Assembly (NCBI GenBank): GCA_029204225.1
Contig: CM055096.1
Coordinates: 70,143,444-70,207,443, forward strand
Length of the DNA: 64,000 nt
Direction of reading: 5' to 3'
DNA from: Diphasiastrum complanatum
Taxonomy: Eukaryota; Streptophyta; Lycopodiopsida; Lycopodiales; Lycopodiaceae
The notes beneath the pieces are model-generated. The model did no database searches and was not told where the DNA came from. It saw only the letters and a program-made list of their open reading frames with translations. Position 1 is the stretch's first letter; the number at the start of each line of letters is the position of its first letter. Shown here piece by piece: positions 32,088-44,721 of the stretch. Made by a program: the position numbers and the translations under genes.

Positions 32088-35000
32088 TAAATCCAGTCCC
32101 GTAAACTTATCACCACTACCTTCGGATCCTTTTTGGCAAGGCAGGCATTTATGACTGCTTACGAATCCACGTGCTTAGAGCAGTTACAGCAGATCCTGCA
32201 GTTTCATAAAGAAGGCCATGCATCAGCGGATAATTGCAAGCTTAAAAATATAAGATAAAGTTCTGGAGAAAGGATCGATGATATACAATACCGATTGTAA
32301 GGTTAGTGCACTGACACGGCTTGCAAAGTTTATTCAGGGTGGATCATCCTCTCAGTGAGTTGACTGCGTGATTCTCTTATTTGCCATGAAACTGATATAA
32401 TCATATATGTATTAATGAGTATGTGTCTGTGTATGAGGAGACAGACAATGCTATGTTGGATCAAACGCTCGCAGTACTAACCATTTCAACGGCTTTGATA
32501 GCTTAAGGTGGCTGAGCTAGGTGTTGAAATTGTGATGGTGCATGTAGTTTTTCCTTTCTCTGATTTTCTGAGTGCATAAGCAGAGTGACTTTGTTACTTA
32601 ATTGCTAGCGTGACTGCACATTTTCTTTGTGCATTTCATGGAAGATGTCGTGTAACCATGCTTCCCGACTCTTCCCAAAACTAAGACGAAGCCCTTGGCC
32701 TGTTGAATTCTCTCAAGTTTCTCAAACGGAAGACGGTTGATTTAGCTAGTAGTCAAACTCTGATGACCTCAAAAGGAATCAAAGAAGAGAAAACTGAGTT
32801 GTCTGTAAGTTAGTCGCATATTTATTTAGCTCATCTACTGCAGCATTGAAAGGAAACGCGTAAGAAGTCGAACCAAATTATCACTAGTCTAGAATATTTC
32901 GAAATGCTTTGGAATTAACAATTCTATCAGATGATTAGTCGTGACTAATGCAGCGATCAAGGACTGAACACATATATGGATTTTGCATCCAGAAATGTCT
33001 TTCAGCTAACGATCTGTGATTTGACGTGGATCACTTTTAACTTTGATCGTTGCGTCTCTTATTCCCCAGCCGTGCGCTGACTTTTGGATGCAAATGTTAG
33101 ACAATGAGATATGAAACATTATGTGAAAATTTGGCAGTGCATCTTCTGGGTGCGTTTTAGTGTCCGCCATGGTGGAAATAGGAAAAAGATGGAATTAGCT
33201 GTCCGATTGTTTGGGACTCCGTTCATAAACATGCATGCAATTTTTTTAATCACAAACTAGATTGTGAAATTGAGCATTTTGTACGCTTCTCTGCATTCCA
33301 GCGACTGCCAGCAATTTAGAGTTTGTACTAGGAACTTACTGTCAGATTGTGATATCTGCTAAACCATTTGCATCTGTGAATGGCCAATCTTGGTGACTCC
33401 TGGAATGGCCATTCTGTGACTGAAATACTCTGGGATAAAACTTTTCTTGTAGCTGCAAAAGCTGAAAAAAGTCACCTCAAGCAAATCAGCCTCAACTGAG
33501 TCTTTTCCAATCTATCCGCCTCTGTCATTTTCTGATTTACCCTGTGTAGGATCTTTTTCATGGTATAAACTCTGGCACACTTGCATTGTTTATGTGGATA
33601 CGTCTTGCAAAGAGTTGCTGTAAGTCATCTTTGTTAATATAAAGAGAGCTATTGTCTGGAAGGCCCACAAAGGCTGGTCAGTTAAGAATAGAAGGGACAA
33701 GCCAAAATAGCTATCATGCAGTCAGAACTGGCTGTATTTGTCTTTGTCTAGTCAGTAGGACTATGTGATATTGTTCCATATCAGACAATAGGCTTATAAG
33801 CCACAGGAATTAGTCAAGGAGGGCCTTAATCGGTTAAAGAGCATTCAACTGCATATTCAATCTCATGGCATTATTCTTGCTCGATGTCGCTATTATATCA
33901 GCTTGGTTGGAAAATTGTTATGAAGTTCTATGCCTGAAATAATTGACCTGTTATTCTAGATGCAAATATTGAAACCAGAGAACTTTACAACCAGTAGAGA
34001 CATGAATTCCTTTGCGCTTCATTGTTTAGTCACACCTTCAGATAATATTCAACTAATCAATTTCCTGAGAGAAGCTTCCCTGGAGAATCTGCAATGGAGC
34101 TATTAAGTCTCTTTCAGAAAAAGGGCAGATAACTGTCATTGTAAGTGTTGATGAAACTGGCCATGAATAGAATCTGATGATATCTTTAAATATAAATGTC
34201 TTTGCAACTTCAGTATGGCATTGGCACCCTCGAAGACACGATGTTCTTTCATTTTTTTCGTCTTCTAGTACAACATTTGTTTCAAGTAATTAATCGAGCA
34301 GCATCTCCAACCAGATTCCTCTGCTATGTCAGCAAGGCCCTTGCCAAATATGTCAAAAATGTACACATTCTCTTACACTTGAGGTTCCAGAGGTTCCAAA
34401 AGAGGAATTTAAGTGCTTTCATGAAAAATGTTCCTGTTTTGTAAGATGGTGCGTCTCCAGGTTGGAAGCACCTTTGGGACGTTGACGCCTAGCTTTTGTA
34501 TTGAGCTTCATCTGCCAAAGGGGTTCCAACTTTAGATGCTTTGCATCCCCCATACAAATAAATAAACCATGGCACAGAAAAATTGTTATCTGCCAAGATC
34601 CAGCTTCACCCTTCATTAATTATTTATTACACTTAACAGTAATCAAACCAAAACCTATGCTTTTTATCATGGAGGATGTCATTTCCCCAAGTCCACTCTT
34701 AGATCTTTGGAAGAATAATCATTGCTGACATGAAGTGAAGAAAGTGTATCCTTCATATGTTGAGTCAATAATTCTGATCCATGAGGTAACTGGTAGGGTA
34801 ACTCGAAAGCAATGATTGATATGACTGCTGCATAATCTAGCATCAATCATGTCAAACACGTGATGTGCTTCCCATGTGCATGGATTTGCATATATATCTT
34901 TATGATTATTCAGCTAAAGGTATGACTTAGGTATAGTTCTGAGTGGTTTGTTTTGAGATAGTTTACTTACATTCAGGGCACAAACTTTCATGACTCTTTT

Positions 35001-35156
35001 TCTGGATCTCAGACTACCTTGATGGCAACCTGACCCTTAGCTCTAGGAATGTCTAAACTATGGAAGCCTAATGCAAAGCAGGAACTTTGTTGACATTCCT
35101 GCTTGTCAAGCTACTTCTACTTCTACTTCTATTTAGTGCTGATAGATATCATAGTT
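32088..35156. other. AHL 3' region and about 3 kb of unassigned DNA
   Basis: The first several hundred bases should include the AHL 3' UTR, but I cannot place a polyadenylation site. The rest has no recognisable gene, element or long repeat; frames near 34196-34728 are short and uninformative. Confidence 0.5.
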
Positions 35157-35441
35157 TCATCTGTATTTTGTGCTTACTACAGCACAGATCCACTCTGGTG
35201 AGATTGCTTTGACTAGAATCACCATGGGGCCGTTCTGAAGCTGATGCTCTGTTGCAACTTTTAGAAGCTCATTTTCAATTTTCTGGACAGCATCATAATT
35301 AGTAGTCCTGCATTTAATAAGAGAAATGTTTTCACAACCATCAAGTAAAGTGCTGTATTGCAGAATATAGTGCTTAAGAAATTTTCTTGTCAGAATCAAG
35401 GACATCTTCTTATCCAAAACTTGATCTTCAAAGTGTGCCAA
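35157..35441 (-). other. Unassigned 94-codon ORF, possible exon
   Basis: The minus-strand frame has ordinary protein composition (ILTRKFLKHYILQYSTLLDG, then EHQLQNGPMVILVKAISPEW), unlike the AT-rich noise around it. A TGCAG (3' splice-like) lies inside at about 35306, so only the right-hand part, 'DAVQKIENELLKVATEHQLQ' onward, may be exonic. I recognise no family. It could be a leftover exon of an old gene or chance. Confidence 0.25.
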
Positions 35442-38400
35442 TCAAACGAGTCTTATTTCCAAATAAGGAAAAGGTAATCTAACAGCAGCCTGAAGAATTT
35501 CTGTGCATTCTTCAACTTCGAGTTTGTGCTCTATAGAATTTACATGTAGAAAATTTACACATCTAACAGCAGTTTGTATGTGATTACATACCATCCCTTT
35601 CCATTGGGTGCACCCAAGTAAACAGGGGTGCGCATGTGATTGAGCACAGTGAAGTTATTATGCTTAGCGAATAGAAAGAACGGGTAAAACCTACAGCTTC
35701 AACTGCATGTACTTGTTTCAACGGGTTCTACTGCCCTTAATATATTCATATTGCTTTCCTTATCTTGCACTTGTATAGGCCTTTTAGAATACCCACTAAA
35801 AAACAGTGAAATGTTACCAAATAAGCTACAAAATACCTTGCATAATAAGTGGCAGGACTCGAAAGAAACAGCCTCAAGTTAATAAGCTATTTGAGCTCAA
35901 AATATATTCACAATATTCAGATTTACTTTCTTTCTCATCAATATTTCCATACCTATTTTGAGCTCAAACGTATTTAATTTTCATATTCACTTTTCTTTTT
36001 CAAAGATAATTTCATACTTCAAACTTGAAATGCTTTGTGAATCATGAACAAAAATCTGGTCTTGTGTGTGTGTGTGTGTGTGTGTGTTCTTGTTAAGCCT
36101 TTCTAGACCCCAACAAGGCATATATCACTTTTAAAAACACTAGAGATAATTGGGCATTCTTATATCCTGCCATATATAGAGCCAATCCAAGTTCACCCTA
36201 GAGCTATAAGATTTAAGATGATATTCTCCATTCCCTAGTCAAAAGCTATGCAATCTCATACCCCCACACTAGCCCTACTCCTCCGAAGTTGCCTTGAGTA
36301 GGTATTGGAAGACGAGCTTCTCATATCAGCCAAGACTTAAATAACTCAATTAAGAGCCATCCACCACTGCACATGTATCAATTTCATGATGCCCACCATT
36401 ATAAGGCCGCTATTCCTTAATTTCTATCTTTAGTCACATTTATCTATACATGGCACTAAAGAAGCCTAGATGCCTAGAGCCAACTTAGGTGGTTTTCTTC
36501 TAGGTGCTCAAGACCCAACGGTTACTACTAATCAATGTAGGTTGATTAGGCACATCTCGCCCCACCCCCACCCCCTCCCCCCCAATTTTTTAAGATTGTT
36601 TCTATCCTTCTAAGTAGTACATAAGTCACAAGGCGCTTCTATGTCAATATCGTTTTAAAACCAAATCAATTACTCAAGAATGATCATAATTCATCAATCA
36701 TATTATTGTCTATACTAACAAGTTCAAAAGAAGACATGATGATATGTCCTCAACTTGGATTAGTCGTCCTTGAAAGGAAATGAATCCCCTTCATATAGAG
36801 GTTTCAAAATTCTATACCTCTAAAGGATTGGAATACATATTATAATTTTGTAGAAAGCAGAGTAGCTTTTGAATTAGATTGATTCAAGTTTCCACAAAAA
36901 ATTGTAGATAGCTCAAAGTGCTATGAAAAAGTATGACATACCAACAAAGTTATAAAGACTTGAGTGTATTGATCCATAGGCTTATGTCAATCCATCTCAA
37001 TAATCTAAACATGTTCTTTTTAGATAGTATACATTTTTTGCGGAGTTTACATGAGATTTAACCACTTTTAGATCTTATATTTTCTAGTTCTTATTATTAC
37101 AAGTGATTCCAACTTCTTTTTATGTCAACATAAAGGGAAATGCTTACTGATTATTCAAGTAGTATTAGTCAAAGTCATCTTATCCACCTTGCTTATATCA
37201 TGGTTCAAGCAAAGACATAGTCGACCATATCAACTCTCATGGACCACCAATCTTTATAACAAAGAATTGCTCAAATCTATCCAATTAATCATCCCATTTA
37301 TGGTCTTACATTGATACATAAGATCCTATGAAAGAGAGTTATGTTATATTCAACAACCTTCACAACACTCGAGCAACATCATCTCTTGAGTTTGATTTAT
37401 AATTTATCATGATTTTAGGTTTTCATGAATATTTTTTCCTCATAATAGTATGTGTATGTCTACTCTACTCAACACTCAGAGACCAAGGAGAATCACATAA
37501 AATTTCTATGAATTTTTATGATTCTCACTTTATTTCTTAAATGTTGCAAGATACATACAATCATCCACTTCAAATTTTGTTATTGACATAACATTTACCT
37601 TTCCTCCCAAATTTAAATGTGTAGGGGAGCCTTGGCTAATTGATGACATAGTTAGTGTGGCTTTCAATTCAATTTTTCTTGATTTTAACTATAAAAATCA
37701 ACCATTTGGTAGTTACTCATCTCATTCATATCAATCTTGATATTAATAAAGCATACATGGAGCTCTAATTTATGTGTCTCTTGCCACAAAAAAACCTTGA
37801 GATGCTCAATTATCTACCACTTTCAAAGAGATCTCATTTTATTTGTGATTACCAAATCTGCCAACTATACAAATATTGTTCAATCTATCACACGAGTGTT
37901 AATAATGAGATTCTCATTTTAGATAATATGGTTTATTGAGTCTTTTATATATTTTTAGCTTGAGTATTTTATATCCTCTAGTAAATAGTTTTTTCCATAC
38001 ATGATGGTAATAGAAAATTTTCTACTATTTGATAAAAGTTTTGGTAATCATCATGTTGTAAAATCTTTTGATAAAACTTGTGGCATTAAACAAATTGTTC
38101 AGTCTCACTATTTTGTCAATTTTCAAATGTTCTAGGACTCTTTTTTATATTCTCTAGCATATGATAGATTGTTAATTGCCTATTTATTCAAATTTTGAAT
38201 ATGCCAAATTATTCATATCAGATCTAGATTTGATGCTATATTCATCCTACTAATCACCAAATAGTTTCAAAGTACACACAATTTGGGTTTTACCTTGCAC
38301 ATGTTTGATTGGCCTAATTTTAAACATATACATATCAATATAGAATATATAAATTTAATCAATACATATATTCATCCTCCAATAAGTATTGTGCTACAAA

Positions 38401-38443
38401 AGAATATTATATTTGAATCATTGACTATCCTTCTAGACCTGTG
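35442..38443. other. 3 kb AT-rich DNA, no gene seen
   Basis: Includes a short (TG)n at 36063-36087 and a C-rich run at about 36563-36592. No ORF of interest. Confidence 0.5.
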
Positions 38444-38521
38444 AAAATCTCATCCATATTTCCAATACATATTCTAGCGGTCAAAATCTCATCCATATTT
38501 CCAATACATATACTAGCAATC
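38444..38521. repeat. 39-bp tandem duplication
   Basis: Units 38444-38482 and 38483-38521 share AAAATCTCATCCATATTTCC and the following 'AATACATAT', differing at a few bases near their ends. Confidence 0.85.
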
Positions 38522-38859
38522 ATTCAACATAGACACTATGAATACATAGCACAATCAATCATTAAAGCAGAAGCAAAAAAAATATAGGAGATTAAGCATT
38601 CGCGACAAATATTGTCTTTACAACTATACTCTATTAATGAAAATTTGATAAATACAATAAGTATTTAGAATTATGTAGTTTCCAAGAAGCCCTAAACTAT
38701 GTGACTTCAGAAAGTCAACTTTACAATGAATTATAATAAACAATTATTTATCATTGTATACAAGGTTCCAAGCTTATCATTATAATTCTAATACTCCTTC
38801 ATGATAAGCTTGTTTCTACAACATTCATCAATGATTTACAATGATTAAACTTTGACTAG

Positions 38860-39720
38860 GCTTAATCATTTTATTAGCCACTTGGTCACTCGTAGAACAA
38901 TAATTTGACTTTACTTTTTTAAAGTCAACATTTTCATGCATAGAATGATAATGAGTTTCAATATATTTGTTACATTGTGCATGAAATTTTTTTTTTTTCA
39001 CAATTTGTATGTAGCTTTGGCTATCACAAAATATAGTGATAACTTCACACTAAAATAATTACAATTTTGAAAGAAACCCCAACCAAATTTTTGTATAGAT
39101 TGCACTTTCCAAGATGTTGCAAATGTGTTTAGATGGAGAAAGAAATAATGTGTCCTCATAATGCAATACCTCAATTCCAAGACAGAAATGTAACTCACTC
39201 AAATCCTTTATCTTGGAGTCCATCGACAAAATGTGTATTCAACATCTTATCACAATTTCATGTGATAATTCATTCATCCATGTAAATCATAAGAAAATTC
39301 ACTTGACATTTCTTATGTATGATATAAGATGAAAATTCATTTGACATTTCTATGTATGATATAAGATTAGAACCACACTCACATTCAGTATAGTCATGAT
39401 TGATAAGAAAGTTGTCAATACTCGCATACCATGTTTTAGATGATTGTTTTAAACCATAAAACACTTTCTTCAATCTACAAACATAATTTTCTTTTCCAAA
39501 CACAATAAAGCCCTATGGTTGTAAAACATAGATTTAATCATCTAACATTCCATTCAATTGAGTATTCTTCACATCCATTTGATTGATTTCTTGACAAGAA
39601 TAAAATGCGACTATTAAAATATAGCATATATTATTCATTTTGGCTACAGGTGCAGAAGTCTTATCAAAGTCAATACTATCTTGTTGAGCGTATCTTTTTG
39701 CCACCTGACATGTACTTCAC
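38860..39720 (-). pseudogene. pol: Copia RT-RNase H, heavily decayed
   Basis: Minus strand, in several frames. RT start: 'VAKRYAQQDSIDFDKTSAPV' (about 39700-39640), 'INQMDVKNTQLNGMLDD', 'NYVCRLKKVFYGLKQSSKTW' (39500-39420). The catalytic box reads YMDE followed by a stop (near 39280) instead of YVDD. A 38-bp tandem duplication (39293-39367) sits just before it. 'YLGIEVLHYEDTLFLSPSKH' follows (about 39190-39130), and the RNase H end 'FCDSQSYIQIVKKKKFHAQC' to 'STSDQVANK' (about 39035-38870). Related to family C. Inactive. Confidence 0.75.
39293..39367. repeat. 38-bp tandem duplication inside the decayed RT
   Basis: Units 39293-39330 and 39331-39367 share GAAAATTCA.TTGACATTTC and TATGTATGATATAAGAT. 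It arose after insertion, since it splits the RT frame near the catalytic box. Confidence 0.8.
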
Positions 39721-39989
39721 TTTGTAGATCTATTTCATGTCAAAATAGATAAAAGTAGACTAGATATTTTGCGTGCTAGTTGTCAGCATGGGGTTGGATT
39801 TATGTCTCCACCACCTTGTACATGTTTCCATGTTGATTTAGCAAAGTTAATTGGCTTCCATCTTGAGTTCTAATGAGGTGATGACACATGTCACTAGACA
39901 TATGACAAAGAATAAAAATTGGTTCAACAATTGAAGAAACTAAACAATGGGACTTCAATTTCATAAGCAAACGAAAAAGTGTGCAAGAT

Positions 39990-40399
39990 CCAATGGATTG
40001 GCATGGTTTCCATCCAGCTGCCCAATGGAAATAGCAAAAACATCAATGAGGTATTCCATGTATTAGGTCTTAAAAAATATCTACTTTCAATAGGTGTGAT
40101 CATTGATTAAAAGATGAAAGTAGAATTTGTGCAAGATCGATGTATCATTAAGGATGTGAATCATAAATACATGATCATTGTTAATTGACAGAATAAATTT
40201 GTACAAGATGAACACTAAGATTAAGGGACAACATGGACTTCTTTCATCCATTCCATCACAAAGTGACTTGTGATATAGGTTCAGTCATCTGAATCTTGGA
40301 AGTCTCAATTTGTTGACTAAATTGGGGATTGTAACAAGACCTCATAATACCACTCCACCACCTCGAGTCAAGATGGAGGAGTGATATTTAAAGCTTTTA
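39990..40399 (+). pseudogene. pol: Copia protease-linker/pre-integrase fragment (family C-like)
   Basis: The plus strand reads 'VQLPNGNSKNINEVFHVLG' (about 40008-40065), 'LKKYLLSIGVIID', 'KMKVEFVQDRCIIKDVNH' and 'SHLNLGSLNLLTKLGI', with several stops. This matches the family C pre-integrase at 12321-12670 step by step (NLLSVGVITNQKLKVEF, GHLNLGSLSLMRKL). It is on the opposite strand to the RT at 38860-39720, so the two belong to different insertions. Its right end, 40399, is an inversion breakpoint. The matching continuation is at 50156 and leftward. Confidence 0.65.
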
Positions 40400-41801
40400 G
40401 ATCCTCAAGGTCTTCCTCCTTTTGATGCTCCTCCTCAATGCAAGCAAGATCACACTTTGCCAAGATCTCCTCTTGAGTGATCTCCTCCTTTGCCAAGCTC
40501 ATTCTTTCAAAAGCAACACTAGCTTCCAACTTAAACAATCTTCCATGTTTAAATCCCTTTGCAATGCAAACATCATTCTTCAAGATGAAACAAACACCAT
40601 GCTTAAAGTGGACATCCAGACCACTTTCTAAGCGTAAACCAACACTAAGCATGTTCTTGGTGATTGATGGTACATAAAGGACATTTTCTAAATCCATGCA
40701 TTTTGAGGATTCTAGACACAAAGAGATGGTACCAACACCATCTATCCTACACTCTTCATCATTTGCAGTAAAGACAAACTTTTTAGCAGCATTGAAAGAG
40801 TGTAAGTTTGAGAAAAAGTCCTTTTCACAAGACATGTGGGAGCTAGCCCCACTGTCGATCCACCAATTATCTCTTGAATTGCTATTGCTTGTTGGTGAGG
40901 ATGTAGATGCCATCAAGAATACATCTACTTCATCCTCCTCCTCCTCCTTTGCAAGGTTTCCTTGTTTGTCCTCCTCCACTTGTGCTCTTAGCCTCTTATA
41001 GCATTCAGATGCATAATGCCCCTTCCTTCCACAAAAGAAGCATTTTTGCTTTGACTTGTCCTTTGAGCTTGATGCATCATCCTCTTCTTTGGCCTCCTTT
41101 GGATGCTTCTTCTTTCCATTGGTCTTCTTTTTGCCCTTGACTGAGAAATTGGCTTTCTCATCACCATCCTGCAAAGACAAGGAACTCATCCTAGATTTTG
41201 CATGGAGCATCCTACACTCTTCAGCCACTAATACACTGTGAAGTTTTTCTATAGTTGGCAAAGTGTCTTGGATGGCAAAACTTTGGACCAAATTTGGAAA
41301 GTCATCTCCTAGACCATTAAGGACAATTTGTACAAGCTCTCCATCATGAATCTTCTCTCCAATGGAAGCCAACTCCCTATTTAGAGACTTGATTCTGAGT
41401 ACATAATCCTGTGCACTCTCCTCACTTCTCCTCATGCTTTGAAAAATGTGATTTCTAAGCATAAGAACTCTAGAAGTGTTGCTAGACTCATAGATTGATT
41501 TTAAAGACTCCCAAGTCTCTTTAGCGTTAGTACAAGCTGATACTTCTCTCAACAAATCATTGCTCACATTCATCTTCACACAATGAAGTGCAAGCCTAGA
41601 TCTCTTCTTGTATCTAGCTAACTCCTGTGCACCTAGAGGTTCATCTTCATCTTCAATCAAGAACTCATAAAGGTCTTGGAGCACTAAGAGTGACTCCATT
41701 CTAACCTTCCAAATAGCATAATTTGTAGAATTCAACCTCTCACTAGCTTCTAGAAGGTATGCTCCAGCAGATCCCATCTTACTAGTGACTTCTACAAACA
41801 A
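40368..41801 (-). pseudogene. gag-pro: Family A gag-protease, separated from its 3' half
   Basis: An open frame of 477 codons. The family start is probably MGSAGAYLL (ATG eight codons in, matching 62213). Residues about 15-215: Copia Gag (UBN2-like) with 'NSTNYAIWKVRMESLLVLQD', 'ETWESLKSIYESSNTSRVLM' and 'SAQDYVLRIKSLNRELASIG'. About 215-265: a Lys/Glu/Ser-rich linker. Zinc knuckle CFFCGRKGHYASEC. Acidic tract EEEEDEVDVF. Protease 'NWWIDSGASSHMSCEKDFF' with the DSG active site, then 'MDLENVLYVPSITKNMLSVG'. The family sequence ends at 40400; the last codons (40368-40399) are foreign. The remainder of the ORF (domain X) lies at 50157-50934 on the other strand. Confidence 0.85.
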
Positions 41802-42145
41802 GAAATAGATTTGATTGACTTGAAACTCACAAAGGTCTCACACTTGCAGTGTTTCACTCAAATTTGATTTCTAATCCAACAAATGGACTTATAATCACAG
41901 TTCTATCACTCCCTCACAAAGCTGGAATGAAGATAAGATGAAGTGAAAACTACTTTCAAACAAATCTTGCCAAGAAATGGATTTGATTGTCTCTAGAAAC
42001 TCACTAAGGTCTCTCTCTTGTAGTTTTTCACTCAAATTAGATTTCTAATCCAACAAATGGACTTATAATCTCAGTTCTAGCACTCTCTCACAAAGTTGGA
42101 ATGAAGATAAGATGATGTGAAATCTACTTACAATCAAATCTTGCC
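41800..42145 (-). repeat. Tandem duplication (about 174 bp) in the family A leader
   Basis: Two units (about 41800-41971 and 41972-42145) share TCCAACAAATGGACTTATAA and the flanking sequence with about 90% similarity by eye. The same duplication is in the other copy at 61845-62190, so it is part of the family. Confidence 0.8.
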
Positions 42146-42569
42146 AAATTTGGCTATTTTTGGACCAAAAAATGACTTAATCTCTTCCTTCCTTCTTGGT
42201 GTACTTTCAAGACCTGTTTTTAACCTTAATAGGACTTGAACTCAGCCTAGATTAATTAGATTCCATGAAACAAATTCAAATCTAATCAATGGCAAATGAT
42301 CTTGGTAGATTATCCTAGGATCTCCACCAAAAATTACACCAACAGCTCACAAATTGAATTTTTTTGGATCAAATGAATAACATGCATTAAATGCAGGTTC
42401 AGAGGTGCCCACACATGTGGACAGTACGGATTTGGACCCCTACCAAGTTTGGGATCAAATCTCCTCACCAAAATCAAGATTCTAGCTTGCTCTCTCAAGA
42501 CTAGTTTTTAGCACCAAAACTTGCTAAAAATGGATTTGCATTAGATCAATGGCTTATGCTCTTGTACTT
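42146..42569 (-). other. Family A untranslated leader
   Basis: Non-coding leader between primer-binding site and tandem duplication; near-identical to 61421-61844 on the plus strand. Confidence 0.75.
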
Positions 42570-42582
42570 GGCTCTGATACCA
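42570..42582 (-). promoter_or_regulatory. Family A primer-binding site (tRNA-iMet)
   Basis: The minus strand reads TGGTATCAGAGCC, immediately after the CA end of the LTR. Confidence 0.92.
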
Positions 42583-43284
42583 TGTGAAAGTACTGTACTT
42601 TAGGACCATAAATGGATCTACAAAAGATCCACAAGAGTGATTGGATGCTTGCTTAACAATCTATCAAAAAACTAGACACAAAAAAGTTGATCTAGATTGG
42701 CAATTTGACAAACAACAAGCACTAACAATCAAAAGCATTGATAAACATTGAAATCCGAGCCCACACGTGTGTACTACAGGCTGTAGTACGGCCTTCAACC
42801 TGAGAAACAAGTAGAAATTTATTTGGTCTCATTTGGATCACAAAAACTCAATGTACATAGTGAACTAGCTTGAGATTGCCAATGAGCTCCAAAAAATTTT
42901 CTATCTTCTCACTGTGGAGAGAGGGAATACATAGCAAATTCGACTTCCTTCTTGAAGTTAGGTGGATTTCCAGCATGTAATAAGGAAGTTAACTCACTCT
43001 CCTTGACCTAAAATGAAACCCTAGTCTATTTCCTAGAGTTATGCTTGGTAGGTAGCTAGTTGGTCAAATTTTCACCTTAAACTTAGGTGTAGGTCCTATA
43101 AAGTAGGGATGACCACCAAATAGACATGACCAACTCTCTTGACTTGACCTAACCTACATTAGGATGGGTTTCCCATGTGGCATCATGGCCTCACATGTGT
43201 GGGACCCACTTGTGTACACAATTTACACTATTCTACATGGTTTTTTATCAAGCTAGATTTGCCAATTTTTGGCAATTCTTCACA
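42583..43284 (-). mobile_element. Family A 5' LTR (702 bp)
   Basis: On the minus strand it begins TGTGAAGAATTGCC at 43284 and ends AGTACTTTCACA at 42583, with TG...CA termini. Near-identical to the LTR at 60716-61407 and to the truncated one at 51146-51783. It contains the palindrome plus G-box described for the 60.7-kb copy. At 43285 it abuts family B protease/integrase sequence, so family A inserted into a family B element. Confidence 0.92.
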
Positions 43285-43842
43285 CTCACTGAAAGGTGTT
43301 CTAGTCATCTTGCCTTTAAGACAGGATTCGCAGGTAGTTCGAATATCTCTACTTTTGATTTCGACTCCTTGAATTCTCTGACTTTTATTGGCTTGGTACA
43401 AGACTTCCATATTCATGTGACATAGTCTTTTGTTCCACAATACATCTGTTGATTCTTGAGTTTGATTGACTTGTTCGATTCTTGTTCGAATGTTCAGGTG
43501 ATACAAATTTCCTTCTCTGCTGTCTTTAGCAATCAGGTTATCAGAATCTTCCTCAAACAGTTTACAAGAGTTCTTTGTGAAGGTTACTGACATACCTGTA
43601 TCGACTATCTTAGCAATGAATATAAGATCTTTATTAAGAGTAGGGACATAGAGAACTTCTTCCAGTTTCTTGTTTCCCTGCTTCATGTCCAGCCATAATA
43701 CACCAGTTCCATCAACCACGTGTTTAGAATTGTCTCCAAGTATAATGAATCTTGAATAGTTCGTCTTCTTGTACTCAAACAAAATTTGTTTCAAGAAAAC
43801 AAAATGTGAGGTGGCTCCTGAATCAAGTACTACTTCTCGCAT
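43285..43842 (-). pseudogene. pol: Copia protease/pre-integrase (family B), cut by family A insertion
   Basis: The minus-strand frame reads 'VVLDSGATSHFVFLKQILFE' (protease DSGA active site kept, unlike the 20-kb copy), 'HVVDGTGVLWLDMKQGNKKL', 'VLWNKRLCHMNMEVLYQANK' and 'CESCLKGKMTRTPFS'. At 43284 it runs into the family A LTR, and the last 17 codons of the ORF are LTR sequence. The integrase and RT that should follow are not in the window. Confidence 0.85.
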
Positions 43843-43965
43843 TGAATTAGATGAACAACATAGATCAGTACTAACATAAGCTGCTGAATTCCTTGTTGCC
43901 TTGTCTTTTGCTGCTCTAGAACATTATGCTTTGTCTTCGACATAGTTTGGATCTGAAGGTTCATT

Positions 43966-44721
43966 TCAATTCTGCTCCCTTTTGTTTCTAGGATTCTGAT
44001 AACAGTCTATTGCTACATAACCTCGTTTATGACAATGAATGCATTCAATCTTTGGATTTAGCCAACACTTTTCTTCTGTGTGACCTGATCTTTTGCATCT
44101 GTTATAGATCTTCTTATCACCAGAATTCTTCTGTTGTTTTCCAGATTGTTGTTCATTAGTCTTAGACTTATTCTTCTTAGACGAATCCCTATTAAACTTA
44201 GAGTTCTTAGAAGATTTATTCTTTTGAGTAAATAGAGCATTTTCTGAATCACCATTGTCATCATAGCATTCACAAGCTTCTACTTTCTCCTTAACTTCGT
44301 CTATTGCCTTTTGAAGTGTCATTGTCATATCTTTCGCCAATAAGGTTCGAGTTGTGTGGAATGACCTGGGTAGGGCTCGAAGAATATAACTAAGCTGTTT
44401 TTCCTTAGAAATTGTATTTTTTGCAATAGAATTCTGTAAGGAAATAAACAGATCTTTAATCTTTTGCACGAATGTGTTCAGGTCTTTGTCGTCCCACTAT
44501 AGGTAAGTTAATTGGTCTTCCAAGAACATGATCTGATTACGAGATTGAGTCTCATTCCTGGTTTGCAATTCTTCCCATCAATATTTTGCATTTGAAATTG
44601 ACCAATCAACAGGTGCAGAAGCGGGATCGACGATGAACTCTTTGAGCTCAAGATCCTCGACTACATCCTCTTTGTTCTCATACGAACTCAAAGTCTTCAG
44701 TTCGAGATCCACGTCATCCAT
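43966..44721 (-). pseudogene. gag: Copia gag (family B) with a foreign N-terminus
   Basis: From about 44575 leftward it matches the family B Gag at 19.3-20 kb: 'WEELQTRNETQSRNQIMFLE', 'FHTTRTLLAKDMTMTLQKAI', knuckle-like YNRCKRSGHTEEKC (first Cys changed to Tyr) and an intact second knuckle CIHCHKRGYVAIDC. Upstream the family B N-terminus is replaced by an acidic segment beginning at ATG 44721, 'MDDVDLELKTLSSYENKEDV' to 'VDPASAPVDWS', ending in a stop where it meets WEELQ. The segment 43843-43965 is the broken link to the protease. Inactive. Confidence 0.72.
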
